Assembly (NCBI GenBank): GCA_965222995.1
Contig: OZ244977.1
Location: forward strand, 3,100,001 to 3,164,000
Direction of reading: 5' to 3'
DNA from: SB11 sp965222995
GTDB taxonomy: Bacteria > Bacteroidota > Bacteroidia > UBA8524
Length of the DNA: 64,000 nt
Shown one piece after another: positions 1-9,464 of this stretch (its first letter is position 1; every line of letters begins with the position of its first letter). The position numbers and the translations under genes are program-made. The notes under the pieces are model-generated. The model was not told the origin of the DNA and ran no database searches. It was given only the letters and a program-made list of their open reading frames with translations.

Positions 1-2169
1 ATGACTCTTATGCGTTTTAAAGCGCTAGAAATAGCGCAAAACCGTCAACCTGTTAAAGTTGAAACCCCCTCTCACAAAATTTCTGACTACTACGGTGCCA
101 ATGTTTTTGGCGAAACTGCTATGCGCCAATACCTCAGCAAAGAGGCAATTACCGCAATAAATGATGCTAAAAATAAAGGCACTAAAATTGACCGTAAAAT
201 GGCAGATATTATTGCTGCCGGCATGAAACAATGGGCTATGAGCAAAGGGGCAACCCACTACAGCCACTGGTTTCAGCCACTTACAGGTGCAACTGCTGAA
301 AAGCATGACGCATTTTTTGAGCCTATTGATGCCAACAGCGCTATGGAGCGTTTCAGTGGCAATGCATTAGTACAACAAGAGCCTGACGCATCAAGTTTTC
401 CTAGTGGTGGCTTGCGTAATACTTTTGAAGCGCGTGGCTATACTGCTTGGGACCCTTCATCTCCTACTTTTGTTATTGGCAAAACGCTAAGCATACCTAC
501 CATATTTGTATCGTATACAGGTGAGGCACTGGACTACAAAGCACCTTTATTAAAAAGCTTACACTTTATAGATACTGCTGCAACAGAGGTTTGCAAGCTA
601 TTCGACCCTGAAGTAAATAAAGTAACAGCATCTTTAGGTATTGAACAAGAATACTTTTTGGTGGATGAGGCATTATACAATGCCCGCCACGATATGATTT
701 TAACAGGGCGTACTTTGGTAGGCTATTCATCAGCCAAAGGCCAGCAGTTAGAAGACCACTATTTCGGCTCGATCCCCGACCGTGTAATGGCATACATGAT
801 AGATTTTGAGACCGAGGCGTTAAAACTGGGTATTCCATTACAAACACGCCACAACGAGGTGGCACCGGGTCAGTTTGAGTGTGCACCTATGTTTGAGGAA
901 GTGAACCTTGCCGTTGACCACAATCAACTGCTAATGGACTTGATGGATAAGGTAGCACGCCGTCATCACTTTAAAGTTCTATTGCACGAGAAACCGTTTG
1001 ATGGCATAAACGGTAGCGGTAAGCATAACAACTGGAGTTTGATAACTAATACAGGTATTAATCTTCTATCTCCGGGCAATACTCCATTAAATAATCAACT
1101 GTTCCTTACCTTCTTTATCAATGTAATTAAAGCGGTTGACGATCATGCAGATTTATTGCGCGCCAGCATAGCCAGTGCTTCTAACCAACACCGTTTAGGT
1201 GCAAACGAGGCACCACCTTCAATTATCTCAATATTTATTGGTAGCCAATTAACCAAAGTGTTAGAAAACTTTGAAAAGAGTAATACCAATGCCGGTAATG
1301 ATGAAACAGCGGCAATAAACGTAAATAAAATACCTGAGATACTTTTAGACAATACAGACCGTAACCGTACCTCTCCTTTTGCCTTCACAGGTAATAAATT
1401 TGAGTTTAGGGCTGTAGGCTCACAACAAAACTCAGCCTCGCCTATGATAGTTTTAAATACTATTATGGCAGACCGTTTAACACAGTTTAAAAACGAGGTA
1501 GATAGCCTGATTAAAGGGGGTAAACCAAAAGAAGATGCTATAAACGAGGTGTTACGCACCTATATTTCAGAAGCTAAGCGTGTATTATTTGAAGGTAACG
1601 GATATGGCGACGAATGGGTAGCAGAAGCAGAAAAACGCGGTTTAAGTAACATAAAAGATGTACCTAGTGCATTAAAAGCATACGTTTCTGAAAAGAGCAA
1701 AGCAGTATTTGCAAATAACAAAATTATGAACGAGCGTGAAATAGCGGCACGCTACGAAATACTATTAGAAAGCTTTATAAAGAAAATACAAATAGAAAGC
1801 CGTGTGTTGGGAGATTTAGCAAATACAAGTGTTATACCAGCAGCAATAAGCTTTCAGCATAAACTTACAGAGTCTGCCAGCGCCATGAAAGACTTTGGTT
1901 TAACCGATGACAATTATAAAGTGGCCATTGATGCAATTAAAGAAGCATCAGAGTATATTAATACCATTAAAACTTCAGTATATAAAATGGTTGAGGAGCG
2001 CAGGGTTGCCAACGCTTTAGGAAGCCATGAAGATTGTGCTGCTGCTTATTCTGAAAAAGTTAAAGCATATTTTGATGTAATTAGAGAGGCATCGGACAAA
2101 CTGGAAAGAATAGTTGAAGATACGCTTTGGCCGCTACCCAAATACAGAGAATTATTATTTGTTAAGTAA
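1..2169 (+). CDS. glnN: Glutamine synthetase type III
   Basis: Cytoplasmic ATP-dependent ligase making glutamine from glutamate and ammonium. The 722-residue length, about 1.5 times GSI, and the N-terminal pattern (MRF, NVFGETAMRQYLSK, HWFQPLTG, EKHDAF) are those of the type III (GSIII) family common in Bacteroidota. Metal- and substrate-binding segments are visible: GIEQEY at residues 213-218, HNEVAPGQFE around 282, SGKHNNWSL around 338 and FEFRAVGS around 468. The first base of the window is the A of an ATG. Family members start with a short M-x-x-M/LRF leader, so ATG at 1 or ATG at 10 is the start and the gene is probably complete. Its upstream regulatory region lies outside the window. 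A strong terminator follows, so it is the last or only gene of its transcript. Confidence 0.95.
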   Translation: MTLMRFKALEIAQNRQPVKVETPSHKISDYYGANVFGETAMRQYLSKEAITAINDAKNKGTKIDRKMADIIAAGMKQWAMSKGATHYSHWFQPLTGATAEKHDAFFEPIDANSAMERFSGNALVQQEPDASSFPSGGLRNTFEARGYTAWDPSSPTFVIGKTLSIPTIFVSYTGEALDYKAPLLKSLHFIDTAATEVCKLFDPEVNKVTASLGIEQEYFLVDEALYNARHDMILTGRTLVGYSSAKGQQLEDHYFGSIPDRVMAYMIDFETEALKLGIPLQTRHNEVAPGQFECAPMFEEVNLAVDHNQLLMDLMDKVARRHHFKVLLHEKPFDGINGSGKHNNWSLITNTGINLLSPGNTPLNNQLFLTFFINVIKAVDDHADLLRASIASASNQHRLGANEAPPSIISIFIGSQLTKVLENFEKSNTNAGNDETAAINVNKIPEILLDNTDRNRTSPFAFTGNKFEFRAVGSQQNSASPMIVLNTIMADRLTQFKNEVDSLIKGGKPKEDAINEVLRTYISEAKRVLFEGNGYGDEWVAEAEKRGLSNIKDVPSALKAYVSEKSKAVFANNKIMNEREIAARYEILLESFIKKIQIESRVLGDLANTSVIPAAISFQHKLTESASAMKDFGLTDDNYKVAIDAIKEASEYINTIKTSVYKMVEERRVANALGSHEDCAAAYSEKVKAYFDVIREASDKLERIVEDTLWPLPKYRELLFVK

Positions 2170-2191
2170 ACAACAAATGTCTCATAACATT

Positions 2192-2219
2192 AAGGCGTCT
2201 AAAAAAGGCGCCTTTTTTT
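2192..2219 (+). terminator. Rho-independent terminator after glutamine synthetase
   Basis: AAGGCG (2192-2197) pairs with CGCCTT (2209-2214), and a run of seven T follows. The AAAAAAGGCGCCTTTTTT stretch is also self-complementary. It lies 22 bases after the stop codon. Confidence 0.7.
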
Positions 2220-2354
2220 GTATCTTTTTCAATACTTCATTCTTATATAGTTTAAAATATAGATACTTAACTTGCTTTAAAACTTAAAAAAATTTGCAAA
2301 AGCCTTTCTATTTGTTGATTTTTGACAATTGCAAGAAGAAGAGTTTCTAGCTAA

Positions 2355-4610
2355 ATGAAACTATATATGAAAAATATACCCATCCGCTTACTAGTTTTTG
2401 TTTTTAGTTTATCAATAATAATTTCATCGTGTAGTAAGAAAACACGACAAGATGCTGATGAGGCATGGACTAAAAAAGAGTTTGCCAAAGCAGCAGATAT
2501 TTACAGAGACATTTATAGAGATATTCCTAAAGAAGAGAGACCCGAAATAGCTTTTAAAATTGCAAACGGGTACCGCTTATATAACAATTATAAAAACGCC
2601 TTTAGGTGGTATCAACGTGCTGAAAAAGCTAAATACGGTCCCGAAGCAATTCTTTGGCAAGCCAGAATGCAAAAAAGGCAAGAACAATATGCCGAGGCTA
2701 TTATTTTGTTTAATAAATACCTGAAAGAAGTACCTAATGATAAAGAAGCACAGAATGATTTAAAAGGTGCCGAGCTTGCTTTAAAATGGACTGAAAGTCA
2801 AGAATGTGTATTATTTAAAGTTCAGAATGTAAAAAAATTAAATACCAATCGTGCTGATTACTGTGCTTATCCTATGAAAAAGGATGGTGTTGTTTTTACT
2901 TCTGACAGAGACGGCGGACTAAATAAAAGGACTTACGGCTGGACGGGTAATGGCTACCACGACCTTTATTTTGCAACCTTTAAAAGACGTAGAGGGAGAA
3001 TTAGTATTAACAGACCCACGCTTTTAAAAGGTGCTGCCAATACCAAATATAATGACGGCGCTACAACCTTAAACTCTAAAGGTTCTGTTATGTACTATAC
3101 ACAGTGTGGTGGCCCTAAAGGAGACTACTACACCTGCCAAATTTATCAAAGTAACCGCAAAGGTCGCGACAATTGGGACGACCCTATAATGCTTCCTTTT
3201 TGCGACACATCATATACATACGGACACCCATCATTATCTCCTGATGGTAGTACATTATATTTTTCATCAGATATGCCGGGCGGACATGGGGGTAAGGATA
3301 TATGGATGGTGAAATATGTGAAGCGTGGAAAAACATGGGGAGATCCTATTAATTTAGGTCCTTCCATTAACACCAAAGGCGATGAGATGTACCCATCAAT
3401 TGCCCCTGATAACAAAACCCTGTATTTTTCATCAACCGGCCATGTAGGAATGGGTGGTTTAGATATGTTTAAAGCCACAGGTACAGGTGATGAGTGGAGT
3501 ACACCTGAAAACTTAAAATACCCTTTAAACTCGGGAGCTGACGATTTTTCATTGGTATATAAATACAAAGACAATACATCAGGCTACTTCACTTCAAACC
3601 GTAATGGCGGTAGAGGTAATGATGATATTTGGGAGTTCTTCCCGGTACCCCAAGAATTTAAAATCTCAGGTGTAGTAAAAGATTGTAAAACAGGTTTACC
3701 TGTTAAAAATGCAGGGGTATTTATTTCTAATGATAAAGACAGTAACAAAATAGTATTGCGTACCGATAAAAACGGTTTTTACTCTATGCCCTTGACAAGG
3801 GATGTAAGCTACGAGCTTTATGCTGACAAAAATGAAGATTTTTATACAGGAAGCTTACAAGCAATACAAAGCACCAAGAACTTAATTTGCTCTAAAAACT
3901 TAGTGCAAAACTTTGAAATGTGCCGCCTAGACCTTGAACGTATGTTTAACGTACGCGGTATTTTATACGATTTAGATAAGGCGTTTATCCGCCCTGATGC
4001 TGCTAAAATACTTGACGACTCGGTGGTTTCATTGTTAAAACGTTTCCCAACAGTAACAATTGAATTAGGTTCGCATACTGACTGTCGTGCATCGCATGAG
4101 TATAACCGCGATTTGGCACAACGCCGTGCGGACTCTGCAGTAGCTTATATTATTTCAAAGGGAATTGACTCTGCCCGTTTGGTAGCAAAAGGGTATGGAG
4201 AGGATTCACTATATGTGAAAAAGTGTAAGTGTGATCTATCTGATACAAGGAATATTTGTACAGAGTGGGAGCACCAGCTAAACCGTCGTACAACCGTTAG
4301 AATTACAAGTGTAGACTATTATACTAATGAAGAAAAGCAACGCCGTGAGGCTATAAGAGAAGCGGAAAAACAACAACGCGACAAATTGCTTCAACAAAAC
4401 GCTCCTAAAAAAGAAAACGACCCTCAAGCTGAACGTGAAAGAAAACGTAAACAACGTGAGTTGGAGAGACAGAAAAAACTTGAAGAGCGTAAACGCAAAG
4501 CTGAAGAACGTAAGCGCAAACTAGAGCAGAAGAAAAAAGAGCGTGAAGAGAAACTTAGAAAGCAAAAAGAAGAACGCGAGAGAAAACGTAAAGAGCGTGA
4601 AAAAAAATAG
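2355..4610 (+). CDS. PorE-like OmpA-family lipoprotein (TPR, PD40 propeller, CarboxypepD_reg, OmpA)
   Basis: Outer-membrane lipoprotein with the PorE-type architecture: lipoprotein signal with lipobox Cys26 (IISSC), TPR-like helices about residues 33-150, a WD40/PD40-type beta-propeller about 160-430 (repeated DG..LYFSSD motifs), a carboxypeptidase-regulatory-like beta sandwich about 435-520, and an OmpA C-terminal peptidoglycan-binding domain about 528-650 (SHTDCRASHEYNRDLAQRR). PorE of Porphyromonas has the same domain order and links the T9SS machinery to peptidoglycan; a role here is by analogy. Unusual is a roughly 95-residue tail of almost only E, K, R and Q (about 656-751), predicted to be a charged single helix or coiled coil. 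The start may be ATG 2355 or ATG 2367; the second gives a more typical signal peptide. The gene is monocistronic, with a strong terminator after it. Confidence 0.85.
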   Translation: MKLYMKNIPIRLLVFVFSLSIIISSCSKKTRQDADEAWTKKEFAKAADIYRDIYRDIPKEERPEIAFKIANGYRLYNNYKNAFRWYQRAEKAKYGPEAILWQARMQKRQEQYAEAIILFNKYLKEVPNDKEAQNDLKGAELALKWTESQECVLFKVQNVKKLNTNRADYCAYPMKKDGVVFTSDRDGGLNKRTYGWTGNGYHDLYFATFKRRRGRISINRPTLLKGAANTKYNDGATTLNSKGSVMYYTQCGGPKGDYYTCQIYQSNRKGRDNWDDPIMLPFCDTSYTYGHPSLSPDGSTLYFSSDMPGGHGGKDIWMVKYVKRGKTWGDPINLGPSINTKGDEMYPSIAPDNKTLYFSSTGHVGMGGLDMFKATGTGDEWSTPENLKYPLNSGADDFSLVYKYKDNTSGYFTSNRNGGRGNDDIWEFFPVPQEFKISGVVKDCKTGLPVKNAGVFISNDKDSNKIVLRTDKNGFYSMPLTRDVSYELYADKNEDFYTGSLQAIQSTKNLICSKNLVQNFEMCRLDLERMFNVRGILYDLDKAFIRPDAAKILDDSVVSLLKRFPTVTIELGSHTDCRASHEYNRDLAQRRADSAVAYIISKGIDSARLVAKGYGEDSLYVKKCKCDLSDTRNICTEWEHQLNRRTTVRITSVDYYTNEEKQRREAIREAEKQQRDKLLQQNAPKKENDPQAERERKRKQRELERQKKLEERKRKAEERKRKLEQKKKEREEKLRKQKEERERKRKEREKK

Positions 4611-4645
4611 AAAATAGTTTTTTAACTAACCTATAAAACCAAAGT

Positions 4646-4680
4646 AAACCCCAATAAGATTTCTTTATTGGGGTTTCTTA
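4646..4680 (+). terminator. Rho-independent terminator after the PorE-like gene
   Basis: A perfect 12-bp stem (AAACCCCAATAA 4646-4657 with TTATTGGGGTTT 4665-4676) has a 7-base loop and a T-rich tail. Confidence 0.85.
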
Positions 4681-4715
4681 TTTTCTAGTCAAATGGAAAT
4701 AAGAAAAGGTATTAG

Positions 4716-4723
4716 TAGTTTTG
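4716..4723 (+). promoter_or_regulatory. Candidate -7 promoter element of purM
   Basis: TAGTTTTG matches the Bacteroidota primary-sigma -7 consensus TAnnTTTG. It lies 39 bases before the purM start. No clear -33 TTG is visible at the expected distance. Confidence 0.4.
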
Positions 4724-4762
4724 CCAGCATAAAATCCCTTTGATTTTTTAAGCAAACACAAT

Positions 4763-5926
4763 ATGAGTGATAAATATGCCCTTAGAGGAGTTTCATCAGG
4801 AAAAGAAGATGTACATGCAGCCATTGAAAATATTGATAAAGGGCTATACCCTAAAGCATTTTGCAAAATAGTTCCCGATTATTTAGGTAACTCTAAAGAC
4901 CATTGTGTAGTAATGCATGCCGATGGGGCAGGCACAAAATCGTCATTGGCATATATATACTGGAAAGAAACCGGAGATTTAAGCGTTTGGAAAGGAATTG
5001 CACAGGACGCTGTAGTGATGAATACCGACGATTTATTGTGTGTAGGTATTACAGATAATTTTCTGTTGTCGTCAACCATAGGGCGAAATAAGAACTTAGC
5101 TCCCGGTGAGGTAATAAAAGCCATTATTGAGGGAACTGAAGAGTTTATAGAAACCATGAGAGCCTATGGAGTAAATATTCATAGTACAGGAGGCGAAACT
5201 GCTGATGTGGGCGATTTAGTAAGAACCATAATTGTAGATAGTACCGTAACAGCCCACACCACCAGAAAAGGGATTATAGACAATAAAAATATAAAAGCAG
5301 GAAATGTAATAGTAGGCTTAGCCAGCTACGGGCAAACTACTTATGAAACTGAATATAATGGCGGCATGGGCAGTAACGGGTTAACATCAGCCCGCCACGA
5401 TGTGTTTGACAAAGAATACCGCAGCAAATATCCTGAAAGTTTTGACCCATTGGTAAATGAAGAGCTTATTTATGCCGGTAATTTGAAACTAACTGATAAA
5501 ATTGAAGACAGCCCGCTTGATGCAGGAAAAATGGTGCTCTCTCCTACCCGCACATATTTGCCTGTAGCTAACGAAATTTTCAAAGAGCATAAACAAGCTA
5601 TTGATGGCATTATCCATTGTAGCGGGGGCGCACAAACTAAAATATTACACTTCGTAGATAAACTAAAGGTTGTGAAAAACAATATGTTTGCCTTACCTCC
5701 GCTATTCAAAACCATTCAAGAGCAATCAGGCACACCACTAAAAGAGATGTATAAGGTATTTAATATGGGGCACCGACTAGAGTTCTATACCGATGAAAAA
5801 ACTGCCGAAAGCATTATAGCCATTTCAAAAAGCTTCAACCTTGATGCACAAATTATCGGTTATACAGAGCCTAGTGATAAAAAAGAATTGGTAATAGAAG
5901 CAATGGGAGAAACTTTAGTTTATTAA
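4763..5926 (+). CDS. purM: Phosphoribosylformylglycinamidine cyclo-ligase (AIR synthase)
   Basis: Fifth step of purine synthesis: ATP-dependent closure of FGAM to aminoimidazole ribotide. The 387-residue protein has the two-domain PurM fold. Visible motifs are HADGAGTKSSLAY (about 53-65), QDAVVMNTDD near 83, STGGETADV near 141 and GGMGSNGLTSAR near 200. The length fits the longer Bacteroidota-type PurM rather than the roughly 345-residue E. coli protein. The first ATG encodes MSDKYALRGVSSGKEDV, matching how relatives begin. The gene has its own promoter element and converges on the lipoprotein gene at 5942. Another purine gene, purS, lies at 38399-38650, so the purine genes are dispersed. Confidence 0.93.
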   Translation: MSDKYALRGVSSGKEDVHAAIENIDKGLYPKAFCKIVPDYLGNSKDHCVVMHADGAGTKSSLAYIYWKETGDLSVWKGIAQDAVVMNTDDLLCVGITDNFLLSSTIGRNKNLAPGEVIKAIIEGTEEFIETMRAYGVNIHSTGGETADVGDLVRTIIVDSTVTAHTTRKGIIDNKNIKAGNVIVGLASYGQTTYETEYNGGMGSNGLTSARHDVFDKEYRSKYPESFDPLVNEELIYAGNLKLTDKIEDSPLDAGKMVLSPTRTYLPVANEIFKEHKQAIDGIIHCSGGAQTKILHFVDKLKVVKNNMFALPPLFKTIQEQSGTPLKEMYKVFNMGHRLEFYTDEKTAESIIAISKSFNLDAQIIGYTEPSDKKELVIEAMGETLVY

Positions 5927-5941
5927 GCCTCTCCTGTTTAA

Positions 5942-6604
5942 TTATCTAACAATAGAAGCTTGTACCAGCTCCCAACATTCGTTAGTAGAAAGGTTTTCCC
6001 ATTTTACCAAGCCATAACCTTTTGCCCAATAAAGGTTAACATCATCACCGTCATAAAGTACACAGTTATTAATAAATACTTTGGCTACGTTAGTATATGC
6101 AAAACCATATATGTTTAGTACATCGTAAACCTCTTTAACTTCATATCTTGAGTTTTGTATACCTGTAACGCCCCAATCGCCTTGCCTTAGCGGAAATTTA
6201 TGTATAATGCTTTTACCCACTACAGTATTTCCGTTATACTTGGTGCAAGAAAATAAGTAGCAAGGAAAAATATCTTTGTTGTTATCAAAACACTCTTTTC
6301 GCTCTCTAGTGTCTAAACTATATTCAAAAGTATAGTTAGCGGTTTTGTACTGAACACTTTTCATTTCGTGGCGTTCATCTCTTTTCCCTTTAGGCCAATA
6401 CAAAAAATTTCTGTAAACCCTAAGCGTATCATATTTATTACTTGTTGTATTTTGATATACGAAAAAAGAGTTAGGTTTAAACAAATAATACTCTAAATAC
6501 TCTTCGGGGATAGTAAACTCATCGGGTTCTTTAAGCTTAGAGCAGGCACTATTGACAAAAATACCCACTACATATAGTACTGCAACTATTGAAAGTTTTT
6601 TCAT
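5942..6604 (-). CDS. Predicted lipoprotein of unknown function
   Basis: 220 residues. The N-terminus (MKKLSIVAVLYVVGIFVNSAC) is a lipoprotein signal peptide with the lipid-modified cysteine at position 20 or 21, so it should be exported and membrane-anchored. The mature part is rich in Tyr and Asn, shows no domain I can name, and looks like a beta-rich Bacteroidota lipoprotein. The stop lies 15 bases from the convergent end of purM. A -7-like element lies just upstream of the start. Confidence 0.75.
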   Translation of the reverse strand: MKKLSIVAVLYVVGIFVNSACSKLKEPDEFTIPEEYLEYYLFKPNSFFVYQNTTSNKYDTLRVYRNFLYWPKGKRDERHEMKSVQYKTANYTFEYSLDTRERKECFDNNKDIFPCYLFSCTKYNGNTVVGKSIIHKFPLRQGDWGVTGIQNSRYEVKEVYDVLNIYGFAYTNVAKVFINNCVLYDGDDVNLYWAKGYGLVKWENLSTNECWELVQASIVR

Positions 6605-6615
6605 TAACTAAATAT

Positions 6616-6623
6616 CAAAACTA
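6616..6623 (-). promoter_or_regulatory. Candidate -7 element of the lipoprotein gene
   Basis: On the minus strand this reads TAGTTTTG (TAnnTTTG), 11 bases before the ATG of the 5942-6604 gene. Confidence 0.4.
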
Positions 6624-6727
6624 GGGTTTTAAAAGAACAAAAGGGTTATTGGCTAATGATGGTTCAAAAGATTTTTTATCAGTAATCAATATTCTAAAAC
6701 TTAGAAGGATTGTTAGGTTACCTTTCC

Positions 6728-6735
6728 TATTTTTG
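6728..6735 (+). promoter_or_regulatory. Candidate -7 element of aspS
   Basis: TATTTTTG followed by C, only 7 bases before the aspS ATG at 6743. If used, the transcript would be leaderless or nearly so. Confidence 0.5.
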
Positions 6736-6742
6736 CGCCACT

Positions 6743-8503
6743 ATGTACAGAACAAATACTTGTGGCGAGCTTACAATAGAAAATGTAGGGCAAACGGTAA
6801 CATTATCAGGTTGGGTAGCCAGAACTAGAGAGTTTGGTGGTATGACCTTTGTTGATTTGCGAGACCGTTACGGTATAACCCAGTTGGTTTTTAATATGGA
6901 AACCGATGCGGACTTGTGTGAAAAAGCCAGAGAATTGGGTCGTGAGTTTGTAATACAAGCCACCGGTAAAGTTGCTGAGCGTAGTAATAAAAACCTAAAG
7001 ATACCTACGGGTGAAATTGAAATTATTACCCAAGAATTTAAAATACTAAATGCGGCTAAAACCCCACCGTTTACTATTGAAGAAAATACCGACGGCGGTG
7101 AAGAACTACGCATGAAATACCGCTATTTAGACCTTCGCCGTGATGTGGTACGGGGTAATTTGGAGTTACGCCACCGCTTAGCAAAAGAAACCCGTAATTA
7201 CTTAGATACACAGAAATTTATTGAGGTAGAAACACCTGTATTAATAAAATCTACTCCTGAGGGAGCGAGAGACTTTATAGTGCCTTCACGTATGAACGAG
7301 GGGCAGTTTTATGCTCTACCCCAAAGCCCGCAAACCTTTAAACAACTGTTAATGGTTTCAGGCTTCGACCGCTATTTTCAAATAGTGAAATGCTTTAGAG
7401 ATGAAGATTTACGTGCCGACCGCCAACCTGAATTTAGCCAGATAGACTGCGAGATGAGTTTTGTTGAGCGAGAAGATGTTTTACAAACTTTTGAAGGTAT
7501 GGTGAAATACCTGTTTAAAACCATAAAAGGTATTGATGTAGAGGATTTCCCGCGTATGACCTATGCCGATGCTATGAAATATTATGGTAGCGACAAGCCC
7601 GACACCCGTTTTGATATGAAGTTTGTGGAATTGATTTCTCCCGTTGAAGGTGAAGGAGTAATGGAACGCAACACAGGCTTTAAGGTATTTGATGATGCTG
7701 AAATAGTAGTAGGCATTTGTGCTAAAGGCTGTGCTACATACACCCGCAAGCAATTGGATGCCTTAACAGACTTTGTAAGAGACCCTAAGCGTGGAATGAG
7801 CGGTATGATATGGGCTAAGGTTGAAAACGGGAACATTAAAAGCAGCGTAGACAAATTTTTTAATGATGAGCAAAAACAAGCTTGGGCAAACGCTTTTGAT
7901 GCGGAAGACGGAGACCTTATACTGATACTTGCAGGGGACACTAATAAAACCCGTAGCACTTTAAACGATGTTCGCTTAGAAATGGCAAACCGTTTAGAGT
8001 TAAGAGATAAAAACAAATTTGCACCGCTTTGGGTAGTTGATTTTCCATTGCTAGAATGGGGCGAAGAAGAAAAACGCTGGTTTGCCATGCACCACCCTTT
8101 CACATCTCCTAACCCTGAAGATATGGACAAAATGGATACTGACCCAGGTGCCGTGCGAGCTAATGCCTATGATATGGTGATAAACGGAGTAGAAATTGGT
8201 GGTGGGTCAATCCGTATTCACGATAGGGAACTACAATCTAAAATGTTTGATTTATTGGGCTTTAGCAAAGAAGAAGCACAAGAGCAGTTTGGCTTTTTAC
8301 TGGGTGCTTTTGAGTACGGTGCACCTCCGCACGGCGGTTTGGCTTTCGGGTTCGACCGTTTATGCTCTTTATTTGGCGGAAGCGACAGTATTAGAGATTT
8401 TATTGCCTTCCCTAAAAACAATGCAGGGCGTGATGTAATGATTGATGCTCCAAGTGCAATAAACCCCAAACAGTTGGATGAATTAGGGCTAAAACTAACT
8501 TAG
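6743..8503 (+). CDS. aspS: Aspartate--tRNA ligase
   Basis: Class II aminoacyl-tRNA synthetase charging tRNA-Asp. 586 residues, as usual for bacterial AspRS. It has an N-terminal OB-fold anticodon-binding domain (GWVARTREFGGMTFVDLRDR), class II motif 2 (FRDEDLRADRQPEFSQID), the bacterial GAD insert in the middle, and motif 3 near the C-terminus (GLAFGFDRL). The reading frame is open upstream to 6710, but the family begins at MYRTNTCGEL, so ATG 6743 is the start; a -7 promoter element inside the upstream extension supports this. The product also resembles nondiscriminating AspRS in domain order, and the sequence alone does not tell which type it is. Confidence 0.95.
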   Translation: MYRTNTCGELTIENVGQTVTLSGWVARTREFGGMTFVDLRDRYGITQLVFNMETDADLCEKARELGREFVIQATGKVAERSNKNLKIPTGEIEIITQEFKILNAAKTPPFTIEENTDGGEELRMKYRYLDLRRDVVRGNLELRHRLAKETRNYLDTQKFIEVETPVLIKSTPEGARDFIVPSRMNEGQFYALPQSPQTFKQLLMVSGFDRYFQIVKCFRDEDLRADRQPEFSQIDCEMSFVEREDVLQTFEGMVKYLFKTIKGIDVEDFPRMTYADAMKYYGSDKPDTRFDMKFVELISPVEGEGVMERNTGFKVFDDAEIVVGICAKGCATYTRKQLDALTDFVRDPKRGMSGMIWAKVENGNIKSSVDKFFNDEQKQAWANAFDAEDGDLILILAGDTNKTRSTLNDVRLEMANRLELRDKNKFAPLWVVDFPLLEWGEEEKRWFAMHHPFTSPNPEDMDKMDTDPGAVRANAYDMVINGVEIGGGSIRIHDRELQSKMFDLLGFSKEEAQEQFGFLLGAFEYGAPPHGGLAFGFDRLCSLFGGSDSIRDFIAFPKNNAGRDVMIDAPSAINPKQLDELGLKLT

Positions 8504-8513
8504 CTTACTATTT

Positions 8514-8537
8514 TTATACTTTTCTAAAAAAGTATAA
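8514..8537 (+). terminator. Weak hairpin after aspS
   Basis: TTATACTTTT (8514-8523) pairs with AAAAGTATAA (8528-8537) around a 4-base loop. The stem is AT-rich and has no T tail, so termination is uncertain. Confidence 0.35.
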
Positions 8538-8572
8538 GCAACAGTAGGGCATTTTGTGTTCTCTTTTTAAAT

Positions 8573-9457
8573 ATGAGAAGCCTTGTTTTATTTATTGCAG
8601 TTTTTTGTTTGAGTTTTGCCCTTAATGCTCAAAACACACCTCCAACACTAAAAGTACAATCTGTTGTCGCATTATATGGGCAGCTAGTGTGTATTGATAT
8701 TGAAACCGAAGACCTTGATGGTGATAGTGTTTTTATAGGCTCTAATGCACAAATACCTCAATCTACTTTCACAAGTACAAACTCTCAGAAAAAACAAGCA
8801 ACAGGCTCATTCTGTGTTACTATTGAGCGAGGCGTTCACTCTTATCATTTGCCATACACTATGGTATTTTATGCTACAGACAAAAAAGACACAGTTTACA
8901 GAAGTTTTAACTTGACTATAATGAACCACCCCTACAAAGTGCGCCCGATAGTAAAATGGCTCACTAATTCTTCATTTGAAATAGATGTAAAAGGAGATAA
9001 AAATGAGCCTTGGGAATCGTATTCGGGTTTGAAGTTTGAAACCAAAATATTTGACACTAATAAAAACCTGTTACTTACCGATACTAATAGGGTGATTACT
9101 TTTAATGCCTCAGCTTATGAGAAATATATACTTTATGTATCGTATTTAACCTCTTATCCTGCTTTATACGTTACAAGAGACACCCTTTACCCCAATCAGT
9201 ATGTGAGTACCCACTCACTTTTTTCTCAAAATCTCAAAGTTTACCCTAACCCCACTACAGATAAGGTTTTTATTGATAATCTCCCTCAAGATGTAAAGGC
9301 TATACGTTTATTTGATGCTCTGGGAAAAGAAATTAAGATAACTATGAACCAAAACTCAATATTATTAAATCATTTACCAAATGGGATTTATTGGGTGGCT
9401 ATTGAAACCTCGAAAGGTGCTTTATCAAGACAAAAGATTATAAAAACAACTTACTAA
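8573..9457 (+). CDS. Secreted protein with T9SS type A sorting domain (paralog 1)
   Basis: 294 residues. A signal peptide (MRSLVLFIAVFCLSFALNAQ) is followed by a beta-rich region containing VCIDIETEDLDGDSVFIG, a phrase common in Bacteroidota adhesin-like domains, and a C-terminal T9SS type A sorting domain of about 75 residues (VYPNPTTDKVFI, then GIYWVAI, ending in a basic KIIKTTY). It should be exported by Sec, moved across the outer membrane by T9SS and attached to the surface or released. It is the first of a tandem pair: the next gene starts 7 bases after its stop and is clearly homologous along the whole length. The function of the mature domain is unknown. Confidence 0.85.
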   Translation: MRSLVLFIAVFCLSFALNAQNTPPTLKVQSVVALYGQLVCIDIETEDLDGDSVFIGSNAQIPQSTFTSTNSQKKQATGSFCVTIERGVHSYHLPYTMVFYATDKKDTVYRSFNLTIMNHPYKVRPIVKWLTNSSFEIDVKGDKNEPWESYSGLKFETKIFDTNKNLLLTDTNRVITFNASAYEKYILYVSYLTSYPALYVTRDTLYPNQYVSTHSLFSQNLKVYPNPTTDKVFIDNLPQDVKAIRLFDALGKEIKITMNQNSILLNHLPNGIYWVAIETSKGALSRQKIIKTTY

Positions 9458-9464
9458 ACTGGAT

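Noticed and set aside
7582..8130. 182-residue minus-strand frame within aspS
   Set aside because: Ser/Leu-rich composition typical of an antisense shadow of a conserved synthetase.
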